Shown: positions 42,110-54,050, counted from the stretch's first letter. The stretch is 64,000 nt of DNA from Segatella copri (GCF_002224675.1 NZ_NMPZ01000006.1:93943-157942), one strand, 5' to 3'. The notes: generated by a model not told the origin, from the sequence alone. Made by a program: numbers and translations.

Positions 42110-44185
42110 TTATAACGTTCCGTACTCCTCAGAATAGCGGAGCATCTGGTCGGTATAGCTCTCCTCATAATCGAGATTTACGTCGATAGGATTACCCTCC
42201 TCATCATAGACCAGCGTCATTTTAGGATTGATGAAGCCCTTGTATGGAGCCAGATTCAGCTTCTTGTATCTCGCCAGAATCTCGCGATGCAAGTCGGGAT
42301 CGATATTCACGGCATACTTCTCCACCAACTGGCGTGCTGCCTCGAAATCTCCCTCGCTCTTGATTCGCTGAATCTCTGCAAGGAGTTCTCCGAAGAGATG
42401 ACGGAGCTTCTCGTAATCATTCACCTTCACATAGGTGCGGGTGGTTACGATATTTCCCTCAGCATCCTTCAAGGCATCCTCGGCAGAAGCATAGCTTACT
42501 TCTTCCGTAACCAGTTCCGCGGCTCCCTCGGCATGCTCCAGGGTCCACCAGGCAATGAGGGCACGGTTTCTCATGTGCGCCTCCTCTATCTTGTCACCCT
42601 CCTTGATTCGGATAGTCTGGGTGAGCAAACCGTTCATCAGATAGCTGTAATACTGCGCCTTGTAAGCTTCATCATTCGGAGTCAGCCCCAACTCAACCAA
42701 CTTATGGTCAGCCACATAGTACAGACCGAAAAGATCGGCTCTCGCCTCCTCTATCGTGTTGCCATACGCCTTCAGGGCATCAGGATCGGTGCCAGGAAGA
42801 AGCTGACCGCTGCCGTGTCCCAGACACTCGTGAAGGTCGGTATGCAGGTCGTCGGTGATATCAGCATACTGATTCATCAGCGCCACAGTCTCCTCATCGA
42901 TGACAAACTCATCTCTGAATCCGTTGCCCTGAGCCGCCTTGTTGTAGGCATCAGTCAGGTTGCCGATGGTAACGCTCTTCGAACCGTGCTCCTGACGGAT
43001 CCAGTTGGCATTAGGCAGATTGATGCCGATAGCCGAAGCAGGATATTCCTCTCCGCCGAGCATCGCCGCACAGATTACATTGGCGGTAACACCCTTTACC
43101 TCCGGTTTGCGGAAACGTGGATCCACAGGCGAATGATCCTCAAACCACTGAGCATTCTTACTGATGGTCTGGGTTCGCTGGGTAGCCTCTAGGTCCTTGT
43201 ATTCCACGATACCCTCCCAGGTACCTTTCAATCCCAATGGGTCGCCATATACTTCGATGAATCCGTTGATGAAATCCACCATGCCTTCGTGCTGCTCTAC
43301 CCAGGCGATGCTGTATCGGTCGAAATCCTCGAGATTACCGGTGCGATAGAACTTCACGAGCAGGTCGATGACATGCTTCTGTCCCTCATTCTCAGCGAAT
43401 TTCTGCGCCTTGAGCAACCAGGACACGATTTCCTTGATAGGCTCACTATAGAGTCCATCCTCCTTCCATACCAGCTCAATCATCTCGTTGTTGCGCTTAG
43501 TGAGCTTGGAATTGAGTCCGTAAGATGGTGGTGTCGGGTTAGAGGCATCCTTCAGTCGGGCATAGAATCTCTCCACTTCCGCCTGAGTCACATTCTCATA
43601 GAAGTTGCAGGCAGAAGTCTTTACCAGGTCTTCGCCATCGGTCTGGTTCACTCTCTTCGGCATCACCTCCGGATCGAAGATGACAGGTACGAGCTGAGCG
43701 AGGAGATCTTCCTTGCTCTCTCCTCTCTTGAGCGGCAACTCTTCCTCAGAGATTTCCTCCATCAACTGATAGAAGAATTCCTCAGAGAATCCCGGCTTGA
43801 ATTTCTCGCAGCCATAATGATGATGGATGCCGCTGGCAAACCATACGCGCTTCAGATATACTTCGAAAGCCTTGAATTCTTCGGTATCGCATACAGAAGA
43901 AGTTTCGATTTCAGTAGTAGAATCGCTTGCTGTCTCTGTGTTTTCGATAGCCTCTCCGATTATACCCTTGTAATGGCGATAGATTGCCTCCAGGGTTTTG
44001 CGAATGCGCAGGTTGTACTTTCCCTGCTGGTCGAACGTGATGTCACGTCCCATCAGGGTAGCCTTTGCCAGGCAGTAAATATACAATTTCTGATTGAGCG
44101 ACAATGCATCGAATCCCTTCAGCTCGTAACGCAGCATCTGGATGTCGGCAAAGCGCTCGTGGGTGTTTACATTACAATTTGCCAT
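42110..44185 (-). CDS. M49 family peptidase (dipeptidyl-peptidase III-like)
   Basis: A 691-residue zinc peptidase of family M49, which removes dipeptides from the N-terminus of peptides. The HExxGH motif is HECLGH (within DLHECLGHGSGQL) and the third ligand is in the downstream EEARADLFGLYYV. No signal peptide (MANCNVNTHERF), so cytoplasmic, unlike the secreted M13 and C69 peptidases in this window. Together they suggest active peptide use. Promoter with full consensus at 44209-44239; divergent from recQ. Confidence 0.93.
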   Translation of the reverse strand: MANCNVNTHERFADIQMLRYELKGFDALSLNQKLYIYCLAKATLMGRDITFDQQGKYNLRIRKTLEAIYRHYKGIIGEAIENTETASDSTTEIETSSVCDTEEFKAFEVYLKRVWFASGIHHHYGCEKFKPGFSEEFFYQLMEEISEEELPLKRGESKEDLLAQLVPVIFDPEVMPKRVNQTDGEDLVKTSACNFYENVTQAEVERFYARLKDASNPTPPSYGLNSKLTKRNNEMIELVWKEDGLYSEPIKEIVSWLLKAQKFAENEGQKHVIDLLVKFYRTGNLEDFDRYSIAWVEQHEGMVDFINGFIEVYGDPLGLKGTWEGIVEYKDLEATQRTQTISKNAQWFEDHSPVDPRFRKPEVKGVTANVICAAMLGGEEYPASAIGINLPNANWIRQEHGSKSVTIGNLTDAYNKAAQGNGFRDEFVIDEETVALMNQYADITDDLHTDLHECLGHGSGQLLPGTDPDALKAYGNTIEEARADLFGLYYVADHKLVELGLTPNDEAYKAQYYSYLMNGLLTQTIRIKEGDKIEEAHMRNRALIAWWTLEHAEGAAELVTEEVSYASAEDALKDAEGNIVTTRTYVKVNDYEKLRHLFGELLAEIQRIKSEGDFEAARQLVEKYAVNIDPDLHREILARYKKLNLAPYKGFINPKMTLVYDEEGNPIDVNLDYEESYTDQMLRYSEEYGTL

Positions 44186-44208
44186 GTTCTAAACCTTTAT
44201 TTCTAGCG

Positions 44209-44239
44209 CAAAAGTACGACAATTATTTGGATTTTCAAA
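44209..44239 (-). promoter_or_regulatory. promoter of the M49 peptidase gene
   Basis: On the minus strand TTTG (complement of 44236-44239), 19 bases, then TACTTTTG (complement of 44209-44216). Full -33/-7 match, about 24 bases upstream of the start codon. Confidence 0.87.
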
Positions 44240-44300
44240 CTTTTCAGCCAACTTTTCTTATTTTATTGAAAGAAATGTAATAAATCTCCCGTTTTTTACG

Positions 44301-44308
44301 TAACTTTG
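44301..44308 (+). promoter_or_regulatory. -7 element of recQ
   Basis: TAACTTTG stands 42 bases before the recQ start. A proper -33 TTTG was not found. Confidence 0.5.
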
Positions 44309-44350
44309 CAGGAATATCCAATGTAAAAGAAGAAAAAATAGTTAAGAAAT

Positions 44351-46195
44351 ATGCAAATCAACGAGATATTGAAATCTTACTTCGGATACGATTCCTTCCG
44401 CCCCAACCAGGAAGCCATTATCCGGGAAGTGATGCAAGGTAACGACTGTCTGGTACTGATGCCGACGGGCGGAGGAAAGAGTCTGTGCTATCAGGTTCCG
44501 GCGCTGGCCATGGAGGGAACAGCAGTGGTCATTTCGCCACTCATCAGTCTGATGCACGACCAGGTGGAAGCCCTCAAGGCGAACGGCATTCCAGCCGAAG
44601 CTCTCAACAGCGGCAACGATGTAACCGATGATCTCATCATCCGCAGAAGATGCGAAGCGGGCGAACTGAAACTGCTCTATGTCTCTCCCGAAAAACTCCT
44701 CAGCGAGATACCTTATCTGTTCAGCAACATCAAGATTTCGCTCTTCGCCGTTGATGAAGCCCACTGTATCAGTCAGTGGGGCCACGATTTCCGTCCGGAG
44801 TATTCCCAGCTCGGACTCCTGCACGAGAAATTCAATGGCGTGCCGGTGATGGCGCTCACGGCTACAGCCGATAAGATTACCCGAGAGGACATCATCAACC
44901 AGCTGCATCTGAACGGCCAGACCTTCGTGAGCAGTTTCGACCGTCCGAACCTCAGTCTTACCGTGCGCCAGGAAAGTACGAAGAAGGAGAAACTGAAATT
45001 CATTTACCATTTCATCGCCCGTCGCCCAGACGAGGCAGGCATCATCTACTGCCTCTCACGCAAGAATACGGAGATGGTGGCAGAGGCTTTGCAGGAGCAT
45101 GGCATACAGGCAGAGGCCTATCATGCCGGACTCTCCGCCCAACAGCGAGCCTCTGTACAGGAACGTTTCAAGATGGACCAGATAGAAGTGGTGTGCGCTA
45201 CCATCGCCTTCGGAATGGGTATCGACAAGGGCAATGTGCGATGGGTGATTCACTACAACATGCCGAAGAGCATCGAGAGTTTCTATCAGGAGATAGGCAG
45301 AGCCGGAAGAGACGGCGCTCCTGCCGATACGGTATTGTTCTATTCGATGGCAGACATCATCACCCTCCGTTCTTTCTGCGAAGAAAGCGGACAGAAATCG
45401 GTGAATCTGGAAAAACTGCGAAGAATGGAAGAATACGCCGAATCGAGAGTCTGCCGAAGAAGAATCCTCCTGAATTATTTCGGAGAGACCTCCAGCAAGG
45501 ATTGTGGTCATTGTGATGTCTGCAACAATCCTCCACGCACTTTCGATGGTACCGTGCTTACCCAGAAGGCGCTGAGTGCGGTGGTCCGTGCGGGTGAAAA
45601 GATTGCCGTGGGTACCTGCATAGAGATATTGAGGGGTATGCAGACTCCTGCCGTGGCGCGCAATCACTACAACGAGTTGAAGACCTTCGGAGTGGGCAAG
45701 GATGTAAGCGTTCGTGACTGGCAGGCATACATGCTCCAGATGCTGCAGATGGGTTTCTTCGAAGTGGCGTACAACATGCATAACCAGATGAAGGTCACAC
45801 CATTGGGCTGGAAGGTTCTCAAGGGAGAACACCAGGTTTCGCTGGTGATAGTTGAGAATGAAGAGCGGGCTCCTCGTCAGCAAAGGGTCAACAGACCTTC
45901 AAGAGGAAGCAGCATCCCTGTGGTTCATGCCGAGCGTGTGATTTTCGAGGATGAAATGTCGGGTGTAGAAGATAAGAAGCTTTTCGAATATCTGCGTAAG
46001 ATCAGAAAGAATCTTGCCGATGAACAGGGCTATCCTCCATACATCGTGTTATCAGATAAGAGTCTGCACGAATTAACCAAGATGAAGCCTACCACCCTCC
46101 AGGCATTCGGTCTCATCAGCGGTATCGGCGAATTCAAGATCAAGAAATATGGCGATACTTTTATCAAAGCCATCAAGAAATATACAGGCAAATAG
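44351..46195 (+). CDS. recQ: ATP-dependent DNA helicase RecQ
   Basis: RecQ unwinds DNA 3' to 5' in recombination and repair. 614 residues: helicase domain with Walker [16 protein letters not shown], motif [25 protein letters not shown], and motif [12 protein letters not shown]; zinc-binding RQC region ([12 protein letters not shown] ... CGHCDVC); and a C-terminal HRDC domain ([22 protein letters not shown] ... KPTTLQAF). A middle segment of basic low-complexity residues ([16 protein letters not shown]) links RQC and HRDC. Divergent from the M49 gene. Confidence 0.97.
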   Translation: MQINEILKSYFGYDSFRPNQEAIIREVMQGNDCLVLMPTGGGKSLCYQVPALAMEGTAVVISPLISLMHDQVEALKANGIPAEALNSGNDVTDDLIIRRRCEAGELKLLYVSPEKLLSEIPYLFSNIKISLFAVDEAHCISQWGHDFRPEYSQLGLLHEKFNGVPVMALTATADKITREDIINQLHLNGQTFVSSFDRPNLSLTVRQESTKKEKLKFIYHFIARRPDEAGIIYCLSRKNTEMVAEALQEHGIQAEAYHAGLSAQQRASVQERFKMDQIEVVCATIAFGMGIDKGNVRWVIHYNMPKSIESFYQEIGRAGRDGAPADTVLFYSMADIITLRSFCEESGQKSVNLEKLRRMEEYAESRVCRRRILLNYFGETSSKDCGHCDVCNNPPRTFDGTVLTQKALSAVVRAGEKIAVGTCIEILRGMQTPAVARNHYNELKTFGVGKDVSVRDWQAYMLQMLQMGFFEVAYNMHNQMKVTPLGWKVLKGEHQVSLVIVENEERAPRQQRVNRPSRGSSIPVVHAERVIFEDEMSGVEDKKLFEYLRKIRKNLADEQGYPPYIVLSDKSLHELTKMKPTTLQAFGLISGIGEFKIKKYGDTFIKAIKKYTGK

Positions 46196-46208
46196 CCTAT
46201 ACTCTACT

Positions 46209-46230
46209 CGCCCTGAAAGGGCGTGTGGGG
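46209..46230. repeat. fragment of a family A repeat
   Basis: Contains CGCCCTGAAAGGGCG followed by TGTGGGG. Its complement (CCCCACACGCCC then the GCCCT-AGGGC palindrome) matches the start of the 4962 copy. Only this end remains, between recQ and atpG. Confidence 0.6.
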
Positions 46231-46249
46231 ATAACAAGAAAAAACAAAA

Positions 46250-46288
46250 CATAAAAAAGAGGTAACCTGGGCCAACAAGTTACCTCTT
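46250..46288 (-). terminator. terminator of the atp operon
   Basis: A 10-bp stem (AAGAGGTAAC at 46257-46266 with GTTACCTCTT at 46279-46288) followed on the minus strand by TTTTTTAT. It lies about 70 bases past atpG. Confidence 0.85.
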
Positions 46289-46317
46289 GATTCAGAAACA
46301 ACGGCTTGGAAAGCTAA

Positions 46318-46389
46318 TTATTCTAGCTTCCTCCCATAATATCTAACGTAGAAGCTTAGTTATTCACGCTTCCACCCACGATATCCAAC
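46318..46389 (-). repeat. 30-base duplication of the atpG 3' end
   Basis: Copy 1 (46318-46347) matches copy 2 (46360-46389, the true end of atpG) at 24 of 30 positions. Copy 1 translates as LDIMGGS-stop-NN-stop beside the real ending LDIVGGSVNN. It is a decayed duplicate of the gene's last codons. Confidence 0.65.
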
Positions 46390-47330
46390 AATTCATTCGT
46401 AATGGCCTGTTGACGACTCTTGTTGTACTGAAGATTCAGTTCACGCAAGAGTTCATCGGCATTATCCGTAGCAGTCTGCATGGCAACCATACGGGCTGCA
46501 TGCTCACTCGCCTGACTATCCAACAAAGCAGTGTAAACCATCAGATGAAGCTGTTTAGGAATCAATACACCCAAAACAGTCTCCAGATCCGGCTCCACGA
46601 TGAAGTCATCGTTCAGAGGATGCGCCTCTGCACGCTGTCTTTCATCCTCACTAGCCTGCTTCTTGCGCAGATACTCCTGAGCCTTCGCCGTAGCCACATT
46701 CGATGTGAGGTCACGGTCGTTGTCCTCTCCTATCGCCTCAGTGCTGAGGTCGATAGGCAGGAAAGTCTTCTGGGTAAGGATCTGCGAACCGGCACTCTTG
46801 AAGTGGTGATAGATCATCTCCACCTTGTCAAGTTCACCAGCTGCATACTGCTTGGCAAGCTTGCGGGCGATGTCGGCACAAGCGCTTGAATTAGGATGAT
46901 CGGCAAGATCCAAGAAGTTACCGCCAATCTTCAAACCCAGCTTCTGTGCCTTCTCAGCCACCTTTCTGCCGATAGGATATACCGTGATGTCGTCAATGCC
47001 ATGAGCCTTATACTCGTCCACCGCCTGAATCATCATCTTGATGACGTTGGAATTGAAACCACCGCACAAGCTGCTGTTAGAGCTATATACGATGAGAGCC
47101 ACACGCTTGATTTCCTTGTGCTCCACCTGCAACTCATGGTCCACATTCGGAGTACTCACCAGGAAGCTCTTCAGGATATGCTCCAGCATATTCTCATAAG
47201 GCAGCATATTCTGGATAGCTACCTGAGCATGATGCAACTTGCTGGAAGCCACCATCTTCATCGCACTCGTAATCTTACGGGTACTGTTGACGCTGGCGAT
47301 GCGAGTCTTAATCTCTTTTAACGACGGCAT
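46356..47330 (-). CDS. atpG: ATP synthase F1 gamma subunit
   Basis: Central rotor shaft of F1. 324 residues (family about 290; the extra is in the middle region near residues 195-240). The ends are typical: SLKEIKTRIASVNSTRKITSAMKMVASSKL at the N-terminus and MVAMQTATDNADELLRELNLQYNKSRQQAITNELLDIVGG at the C-terminus, the two helices of the rotating coil. Last gene of the operon, six bases after atpA. Confidence 0.97.
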   Translation of the reverse strand: MPSLKEIKTRIASVNSTRKITSAMKMVASSKLHHAQVAIQNMLPYENMLEHILKSFLVSTPNVDHELQVEHKEIKRVALIVYSSNSSLCGGFNSNVIKMMIQAVDEYKAHGIDDITVYPIGRKVAEKAQKLGLKIGGNFLDLADHPNSSACADIARKLAKQYAAGELDKVEMIYHHFKSAGSQILTQKTFLPIDLSTEAIGEDNDRDLTSNVATAKAQEYLRKKQASEDERQRAEAHPLNDDFIVEPDLETVLGVLIPKQLHLMVYTALLDSQASEHAARMVAMQTATDNADELLRELNLQYNKSRQQAITNELLDIVGGSVNN

Positions 47331-47336
47331 AGGCTA

Positions 47337-48923
47337 TTACGCTTTATATTGTCCTGCTACATTAGCCATGGTATCCTTGATCACCGCGATGCAATCGTCG
47401 GTGAGCTTACCATCAGCCAAAGTCTCGATTACGTCGGCGTGCTGGCTGCGCATAGCGTCGAGGAACTGATCCTGGCACTCGCGTACCTTGTCCATTGGCA
47501 CGTCGTGCATCAGTCCGTGCACACCACAATAGAGGATAGCCACCTGCTCGCCCACTGGCATAGGGCGATACTGAGGCTGAACCAGCAACTGGTCGTTCTT
47601 TCTACCACGGTCCAGTGTCATCGCTGTTACGGCATCCATATCGCTTGAGAACTTAGAGAAAGCCTCCAGCTCACGATACTGAGCCATATCGATCTTCAGG
47701 GTACCAGCCACCTTCTTCATACTCTTGATCTGGGCAGAACCACCTACACGAGATACAGAGATACCTACGTTGATAGCTGGGCGGAAGCCCTGGTTGAAGA
47801 GGTCGGTCTCCAGGAAGATCTGACCGTCGGTGATGGAAATCACGTTGGTTGGGATGTAGGCAGAAACGTCACCAGCCTGGGTCTCGATGATTGGGAGGGC
47901 TGTCAAAGAGCCACCACCCTTCACCTTGCCTTTCAGGCACTCAGGAAGGTCGTTCATCTGCTCGGCTACCTCCTGCTGGTCGTTGATACGAGCGGCACGC
48001 TCCAACAGACGAGAGTGGAGATAGAACACATCACCAGGGTAAGCCTCACGTCCTGATGGACGGCGGAGAATCAATGATACCTCACGGTAAGCCACAGCCT
48101 GCTTACTCAAGTCATCATATACTACGAGGGCTGAGTAACCACGGTCGCGGAAGTACTCACCGATAGCTGCACCGGCGAATGGTGCATAATACTGCATGGC
48201 TGCAGGATCGGCAGCGGTAGCACTTACGATGATGGTATATGGCAGGGCGCCGTGCTCCTTCAGGTTCTGTACCAATGCTGCAACGGTAGATGCTTTCTGA
48301 CCGATGGCTACATAGATACAATATACAGGCTTGCCTGCCTCATAGAAACTCTTCTGGTTGATGATGGTATCCACTGCGATGGCAGTCTTACCGGTCTGAC
48401 GGTCGCCGATGATCAACTCACGCTGTCCACGACCGATAGGAATCATGGAATCCACAGCCTTCAAACCTGTCTGCAGAGGCTCCTTCACTGGCTGACGATA
48501 GATCACACCAGGAGCCTTACGATCCAGCGGCATCTCGAAAGCGCCGGTGAGATCGATATCACCCAGACCGTCGATAGCCTGACCCAGAGGGTTAACGACA
48601 CGACCTAAGAAGTTGTCGTTCACGCGGATAGAAGCGATACGGTGAGTACGCTTCACGCTCTGTCCCTCCTTGATGCCAGCAGTAGGACCTAAGAGGACAC
48701 AACCTACATTGTCTTCCTCCAAGTTCATGACGATGGCCATTGTGCCGTTCTCGAACTCAAGAAGCTCATTAGCCTCTGCATTGCGAAGACCGTAGATACG
48801 AGCCACGCCATCACTGACGGTAAGCACGGTACCTACCTCGTCAAACTGCTGAGAGCCATTCACCTCCTGGAGCTGCTGCTGAAGCACTTCAGACACCTCA
48901 CTTGGTTTAATTTTATCTGACAT
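47337..48923 (-). CDS. atpA: ATP synthase F1 alpha subunit
   Basis: Non-catalytic nucleotide-binding subunit of F1. 528 residues. Walker A GDRQTGKT (in [15 protein letters not shown]), [14 protein letters not shown], signature [14 protein letters not shown] and the arginine-finger region, all in place. Opening residues [18 protein letters not shown] are usual. 91 bases separate it from atpH; in this gap the 14-base unit ACTTTGAAATTTGA is repeated twice in tandem (48933-48960). Confidence 0.98.
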   Translation of the reverse strand: MSDKIKPSEVSEVLQQQLQEVNGSQQFDEVGTVLTVSDGVARIYGLRNAEANELLEFENGTMAIVMNLEEDNVGCVLLGPTAGIKEGQSVKRTHRIASIRVNDNFLGRVVNPLGQAIDGLGDIDLTGAFEMPLDRKAPGVIYRQPVKEPLQTGLKAVDSMIPIGRGQRELIIGDRQTGKTAIAVDTIINQKSFYEAGKPVYCIYVAIGQKASTVAALVQNLKEHGALPYTIIVSATAADPAAMQYYAPFAGAAIGEYFRDRGYSALVVYDDLSKQAVAYREVSLILRRPSGREAYPGDVFYLHSRLLERAARINDQQEVAEQMNDLPECLKGKVKGGGSLTALPIIETQAGDVSAYIPTNVISITDGQIFLETDLFNQGFRPAINVGISVSRVGGSAQIKSMKKVAGTLKIDMAQYRELEAFSKFSSDMDAVTAMTLDRGRKNDQLLVQPQYRPMPVGEQVAILYCGVHGLMHDVPMDKVRECQDQFLDAMRSQHADVIETLADGKLTDDCIAVIKDTMANVAGQYKA

Positions 48924-49014
48924 TGTTTATTTACTTTGAAATTTGAACTTTGAAATTTGAACTTGATGATTACCTTTATTATAAAGAAATAACCCTTTCC
49001 GTTCTCTTTCCGTT

Positions 49015-49551
49015 TTACTTTTTGAGCTGTGTCAGAATGTTGTTGAGCTTTGTCTTCACGCTCGCATCCATTCTGTAAGTATCATACTCAAGGATGAAAC
49101 CACCAATCAAATCAGGGTTCACCTCAGTCTTGAACTCCACAGTACCTTGCGTTCTCTGCTCCACCATCTTGCGCATCTTGTCCTCCGTAGAGGCGTCAAC
49201 GGCAGTGGCGGTGATCAGCTTACCGCGGATGATGTTCTTCTGTTTCCTGTAAAGAGTGATATACGAAGCAGCCATGAATTGCAGGGTGCTCTCCCTATCC
49301 TCCTTCAGGACGAGTGCGATGAACTTCTTGCTCAGATCCGATGGGTTCTTACCCAGGGCTGTGGTGAGAAGCGCCTGCTTCTTGTCCTTTGAAAGCATAG
49401 GGTTGTCTATCGTAAATCTCAGTTCAGGCACGTCGATGTAGCTCGTGTAGAGCGTCTGCATCTCCTGGTACACCTGATCTTCGAGCTTCATGCCGAGTGC
49501 TGCCTTGATGAGGGCACGGGCATAACGCACCGATATTACACCGATATCCAT
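49015..49551 (-). CDS. atpH: ATP synthase F1 delta subunit
   Basis: Delta (OSCP) connects F1 to the peripheral stalk. 178 residues, normal length. The start MDIGVISVRYARAL and the C-terminal VNPDLIGGFILEYDTYRMDASVKTKLNNI are hallmark segments. Five bases after atpF; 91 before atpA. Confidence 0.95.
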   Translation of the reverse strand: MDIGVISVRYARALIKAALGMKLEDQVYQEMQTLYTSYIDVPELRFTIDNPMLSKDKKQALLTTALGKNPSDLSKKFIALVLKEDRESTLQFMAASYITLYRKQKNIIRGKLITATAVDASTEDKMRKMVEQRTQGTVEFKTEVNPDLIGGFILEYDTYRMDASVKTKLNNILTQLKK

Positions 49552-49556
49552 AAGCT

Positions 49557-50060
49557 TTACTGTTTGTTGTCAGAAGAAACCTCGTCCAGCAGTCGATTTA
49601 TCATATCCATCTGTGCCTTGTCGTCAGAGAGCTTAGCCTTGAGCACTTTTTCTGCAATCTGTACAGAGAGCTCGGCAACCTGTCCACGGATTTCGCGAAT
49701 GGCATTCTGCTTTTCTGTCTCAATCTGCGCCTTGGCGTCAGAGAGCAGACGAGCGCCCTCTTCGCGAGCCTTGTCCTGTGCTTTCTCTACGATGGCATCG
49801 CGGGTATCGGCAGCCTCCTTGAGGATGGCAGCCTGCTTCTCGCGAGCTTCCTGCAAGATGGATTCACCTTCTTTTTGGATATTGGCAAGCTTCTCGTTGG
49901 CTTCGTGAGCTTTCTTCAGGCTCTCGTCGATGAAGGCCTTACGATCGGTCACCATCTTGATGATGGCTGGGAATCCAGCCTTCCAGAGGATAATGAAGAC
50001 GATGATGAAGACCAGTGTCATCCAAAAAAGCAAACCGCTATCAGGAATCAATAAATCCAT
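49557..50060 (-). CDS. atpF: ATP synthase Fo b subunit
   Basis: Peripheral-stalk subunit. 167 residues: one N-terminal membrane helix (LLFWMTLVFIIVFIILWKAGFPAI) and a long charged coiled coil rich in Ala, Glu and Lys. The gene is 166 bases after atpE, an unusually large gap that can fold into a stem structure (50115-50215). Confidence 0.95.
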   Translation of the reverse strand: MDLLIPDSGLLFWMTLVFIIVFIILWKAGFPAIIKMVTDRKAFIDESLKKAHEANEKLANIQKEGESILQEAREKQAAILKEAADTRDAIVEKAQDKAREEGARLLSDAKAQIETEKQNAIREIRGQVAELSVQIAEKVLKAKLSDDKAQMDMINRLLDEVSSDNKQ

Positions 50061-50114
50061 ATATACTGGTTAAAGTTTTACTTAAACGTTTTATTTTAAT
50101 TAACTCTGGAAAAG

Positions 50115-50215
50115 ATCACCCACCCGCCCTCACAAAGAGAGAACAAATCCCGAGAGCATCAGATATCGGGCCATTCTACAGATTCGTGAGAATGAATCGC
50201 GGCGGGAAGGGTGAT
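50115..50215 (-). promoter_or_regulatory. stem structure in the atpE-atpF gap
   Basis: ATCACCC and CCCGCC (50115-50128) pair with GGCGGG and GGGTGAT (50201-50215), with unpaired A and AA between. An inner CCCGA/TCGGG pair lies at about 50149-50170. No T-run follows, so it is not a normal terminator. It may stabilise the upstream atpE message or attenuate reading into atpF. Confidence 0.6.
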
Positions 50216-50226
50216 ATTCCTTTTTA

Positions 50227-50478
<252 letters not shown>

Positions 50479-50510
50479 TTAAGTTGTTAATATTTTCTAT
50501 GTTTATAATT

Positions 50511-51620
50511 CTATTTTACGATTTCTGGCTCAGCCTCATGAGACTTTACATGAGCCAGCGAGATGAATACTGCACTCAGCATGGTGAATACCAATGCCTG
50601 AATGTAGCTTACCAATACTTCGAGGAGCATCATAAAGGCGCTCATCGCAACACTTACTATTGTCATACCCGTACCTGCCACATAGTTGGCGATAGCATTC
50701 TCACTGATGTTGAACATGATGAAAATGATAGCCGCAAACGAAAGTGCGATGGCGTGACCCGCCATCATGTTGGCGAAGAGTCGGATAATCAGAGCCAGCG
50801 GTTTCGTAAAGATTCCGAAGAGCTCGATGAATGGCATCAATGGCACTGGCACCTTCAACCACGTTGGTACCTCCGGCCAGAAGATATCCTTCCAGTATTC
50901 CTTGGTACCGGTGAAGTTGGTGATCAGGAATGTCGTTACACCGAAGAATACGGTGCAGGCGATATTACCCGTCAGGTTACCACCACCTGGAGGGAATGGT
51001 ACGATACCCATGATGTTCGCCACGAAGATAAAGAAGAAGCAAGTAAGCAACCATGGTGCATACTTTGGGGCTTCCTTACCCAGAGTGGCCTCAATTACAT
51101 CGGTATATACCGACATGATGAACATGTGCATCAGTCCCACAAATCCCTTTGGTGCAGGGTCATCCACCTTGTGCTTCCTGCACCAGCGGGCTGGTATCAG
51201 GACACACAGCAACAGGATGATAGCATCAATGAAGAGCACGCAAACGGTCTTCGTGATGGAGATGTCGAGAGGACGAACCTCCTGGCCTCCCACCTTCTCT
51301 ACTATCTTGTTGGGATTCGCCTGCGCATCAGCGTTCTTGATCACCAGATTGAAAGGTCCGGGACGGTCTCCATTGGCATCCTTCTCTTCCGAGAATTCGC
51401 TGCTGCAGAACACGTGCCAGCCTGAAGTGGTGTTAACGATGATTGGCAGATGAATCACTACGGGATGGTCTCCCACCTTTGTGATATGCCATTCATAAGA
51501 ATCCTTGATATGACCCCACAATATCTCTTTCACGTCGATGTTTTCCTTGGCCGATACCTGCAGAGGTGCCAGCGTGAAGAGCAGCATCGCCATCAAGAGG
51601 AATTGCTTGAGATGTTTCAT
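50511..51620 (-). CDS. atpB: ATP synthase Fo a subunit
   Basis: Stator half-channel subunit. 369 residues, longer than the ~270 of E. coli because of a N-terminal signal-like segment (MKHLKQFLLMAMLLFTLAPL) and an extra periplasmic region of about 100 residues, as in other Bacteroidota. The essential Arg lies in ALIIRLFANMMAGHAI. Several membrane helices follow. Between the atpI-like gene and atpE. Confidence 0.96.
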   Translation of the reverse strand: MKHLKQFLLMAMLLFTLAPLQVSAKENIDVKEILWGHIKDSYEWHITKVGDHPVVIHLPIIVNTTSGWHVFCSSEFSEEKDANGDRPGPFNLVIKNADAQANPNKIVEKVGGQEVRPLDISITKTVCVLFIDAIILLLCVLIPARWCRKHKVDDPAPKGFVGLMHMFIMSVYTDVIEATLGKEAPKYAPWLLTCFFFIFVANIMGIVPFPPGGGNLTGNIACTVFFGVTTFLITNFTGTKEYWKDIFWPEVPTWLKVPVPLMPFIELFGIFTKPLALIIRLFANMMAGHAIALSFAAIIFIMFNISENAIANYVAGTGMTIVSVAMSAFMMLLEVLVSYIQALVFTMLSAVFISLAHVKSHEAEPEIVK

Positions 51621-51667
51621 ATTCTTTAATTCTTACTTTGTTTATTAATTATTTGTCTCGAGCCGCA

Positions 51668-52111
51668 TTAAGAGAGGCGGCTCTTTTTCTCTACCCGAGC
51701 GAAGTAGATGCAGTCGAACACGAGAAGCATGACATAGAACAGGGCGAAGATGACGGTGAATCCCAGGATGTTCTGCTTGTCGCATACCAGCACGTAGATG
51801 AGGAACACCAGCGTACCAGCCATCAGCTTCAAGACCAGTGCCGCCAGATAGAACTTGGCGAGATTGGCAGGAGATGATTTAGCCACAGCCTTCCAGGCTT
51901 CGCCATAAGCAGTACTTGCAACGAGCGAGAATATCGCACTCACTATCAGCGGGTTAACCACCTGGGCAATGATATCATCGCATTGTGCAGAGATTCTGCA
52001 GCTGAAGAGGATGGCGAGCGCCATGGCTGCTGTCATCCACAGAGAAATCTGCTTGTACTTGATACCTGCCTGCCTGATAGCCTGCAAGCGCATCTTTTCA
52101 TCTTTTTCCAT
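51668..52111 (-). CDS. AtpI-like membrane protein of the atp operon
   Basis: A 147-residue protein with four hydrophobic helices and a charged start (MEKDEKMRLQAIRQAGIKYK). It stands where atpI-type genes occur, between atpC and atpB. AtpI helps assemble the c-ring in other bacteria, but sequence support here is positional and topological only. Confidence 0.75.
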   Translation of the reverse strand: MEKDEKMRLQAIRQAGIKYKQISLWMTAAMALAILFSCRISAQCDDIIAQVVNPLIVSAIFSLVASTAYGEAWKAVAKSSPANLAKFYLAALVLKLMAGTLVFLIYVLVCDKQNILGFTVIFALFYVMLLVFDCIYFARVEKKSRLS

Positions 52112-52152
52112 TGTTTTGTCTTGTCAATATTGAGAATTATGAATTCTTAATT

Positions 52153-52392
52153 TTATACTTCTACGCAGAGGCTTACTTCGTTTTTCTTACATTCCACGAA
52201 TCCGCCCTTGATGTTCATTGCCTGCTTGCCTTCCCTGGTGGTGTATTCCACCTTGCCCACTTCGAGCGAAGAGATGATAGGCGCGTGATCCTTGAGAATC
52301 TCGAACGAGCCGAGGGTTCCCGGAACCAGTACGCTCTCTACCTCACCCTGGAAGACTACTTTCTCAGGAGATACTATCTTTAGCTGTAACAT
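52153..52392 (-). CDS. atpC: ATP synthase F1 epsilon subunit, short form
   Basis: 79 residues, comprising the N-terminal beta-barrel domain (LQLKIVSPEKVVFQGEVESVLVPGTLGSFEILKDHAPIISSL) only. The C-terminal pair of helices, which in E. coli epsilon blocks ATP hydrolysis, is absent. Starts 18 bases after atpD. Confidence 0.95.
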   Translation of the reverse strand: MLQLKIVSPEKVVFQGEVESVLVPGTLGSFEILKDHAPIISSLEVGKVEYTTREGKQAMNIKGGFVECKKNEVSLCVEV

Positions 52393-52410
52393 AAGCCGTG
52401 GATTTAAAGA

Positions 52411-53949
<1,539 letters not shown>

Positions 53950-53999
53950 TTAAAAATTTATTTTTTAATATTTATATTTCGTTCTTTTGGTATTCGAGG

Positions 54000-54034
54000 T
54001 TCGTGATGTCGGGAATTGAAGCCCGAATCACGAA
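54000..54034 (-). promoter_or_regulatory. hairpin in the atp operon leader
   Basis: TTCGTGAT and TCGGG (54000-54013, one bulged G) pair with CCCGA and ATCACGAA (54022-54034). It would form at the very 5' end of the atp mRNA, about ten bases past the predicted start of transcription. Confidence 0.6.
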
Positions 54035-54050
54035 TTTCGTTATACGCCTG

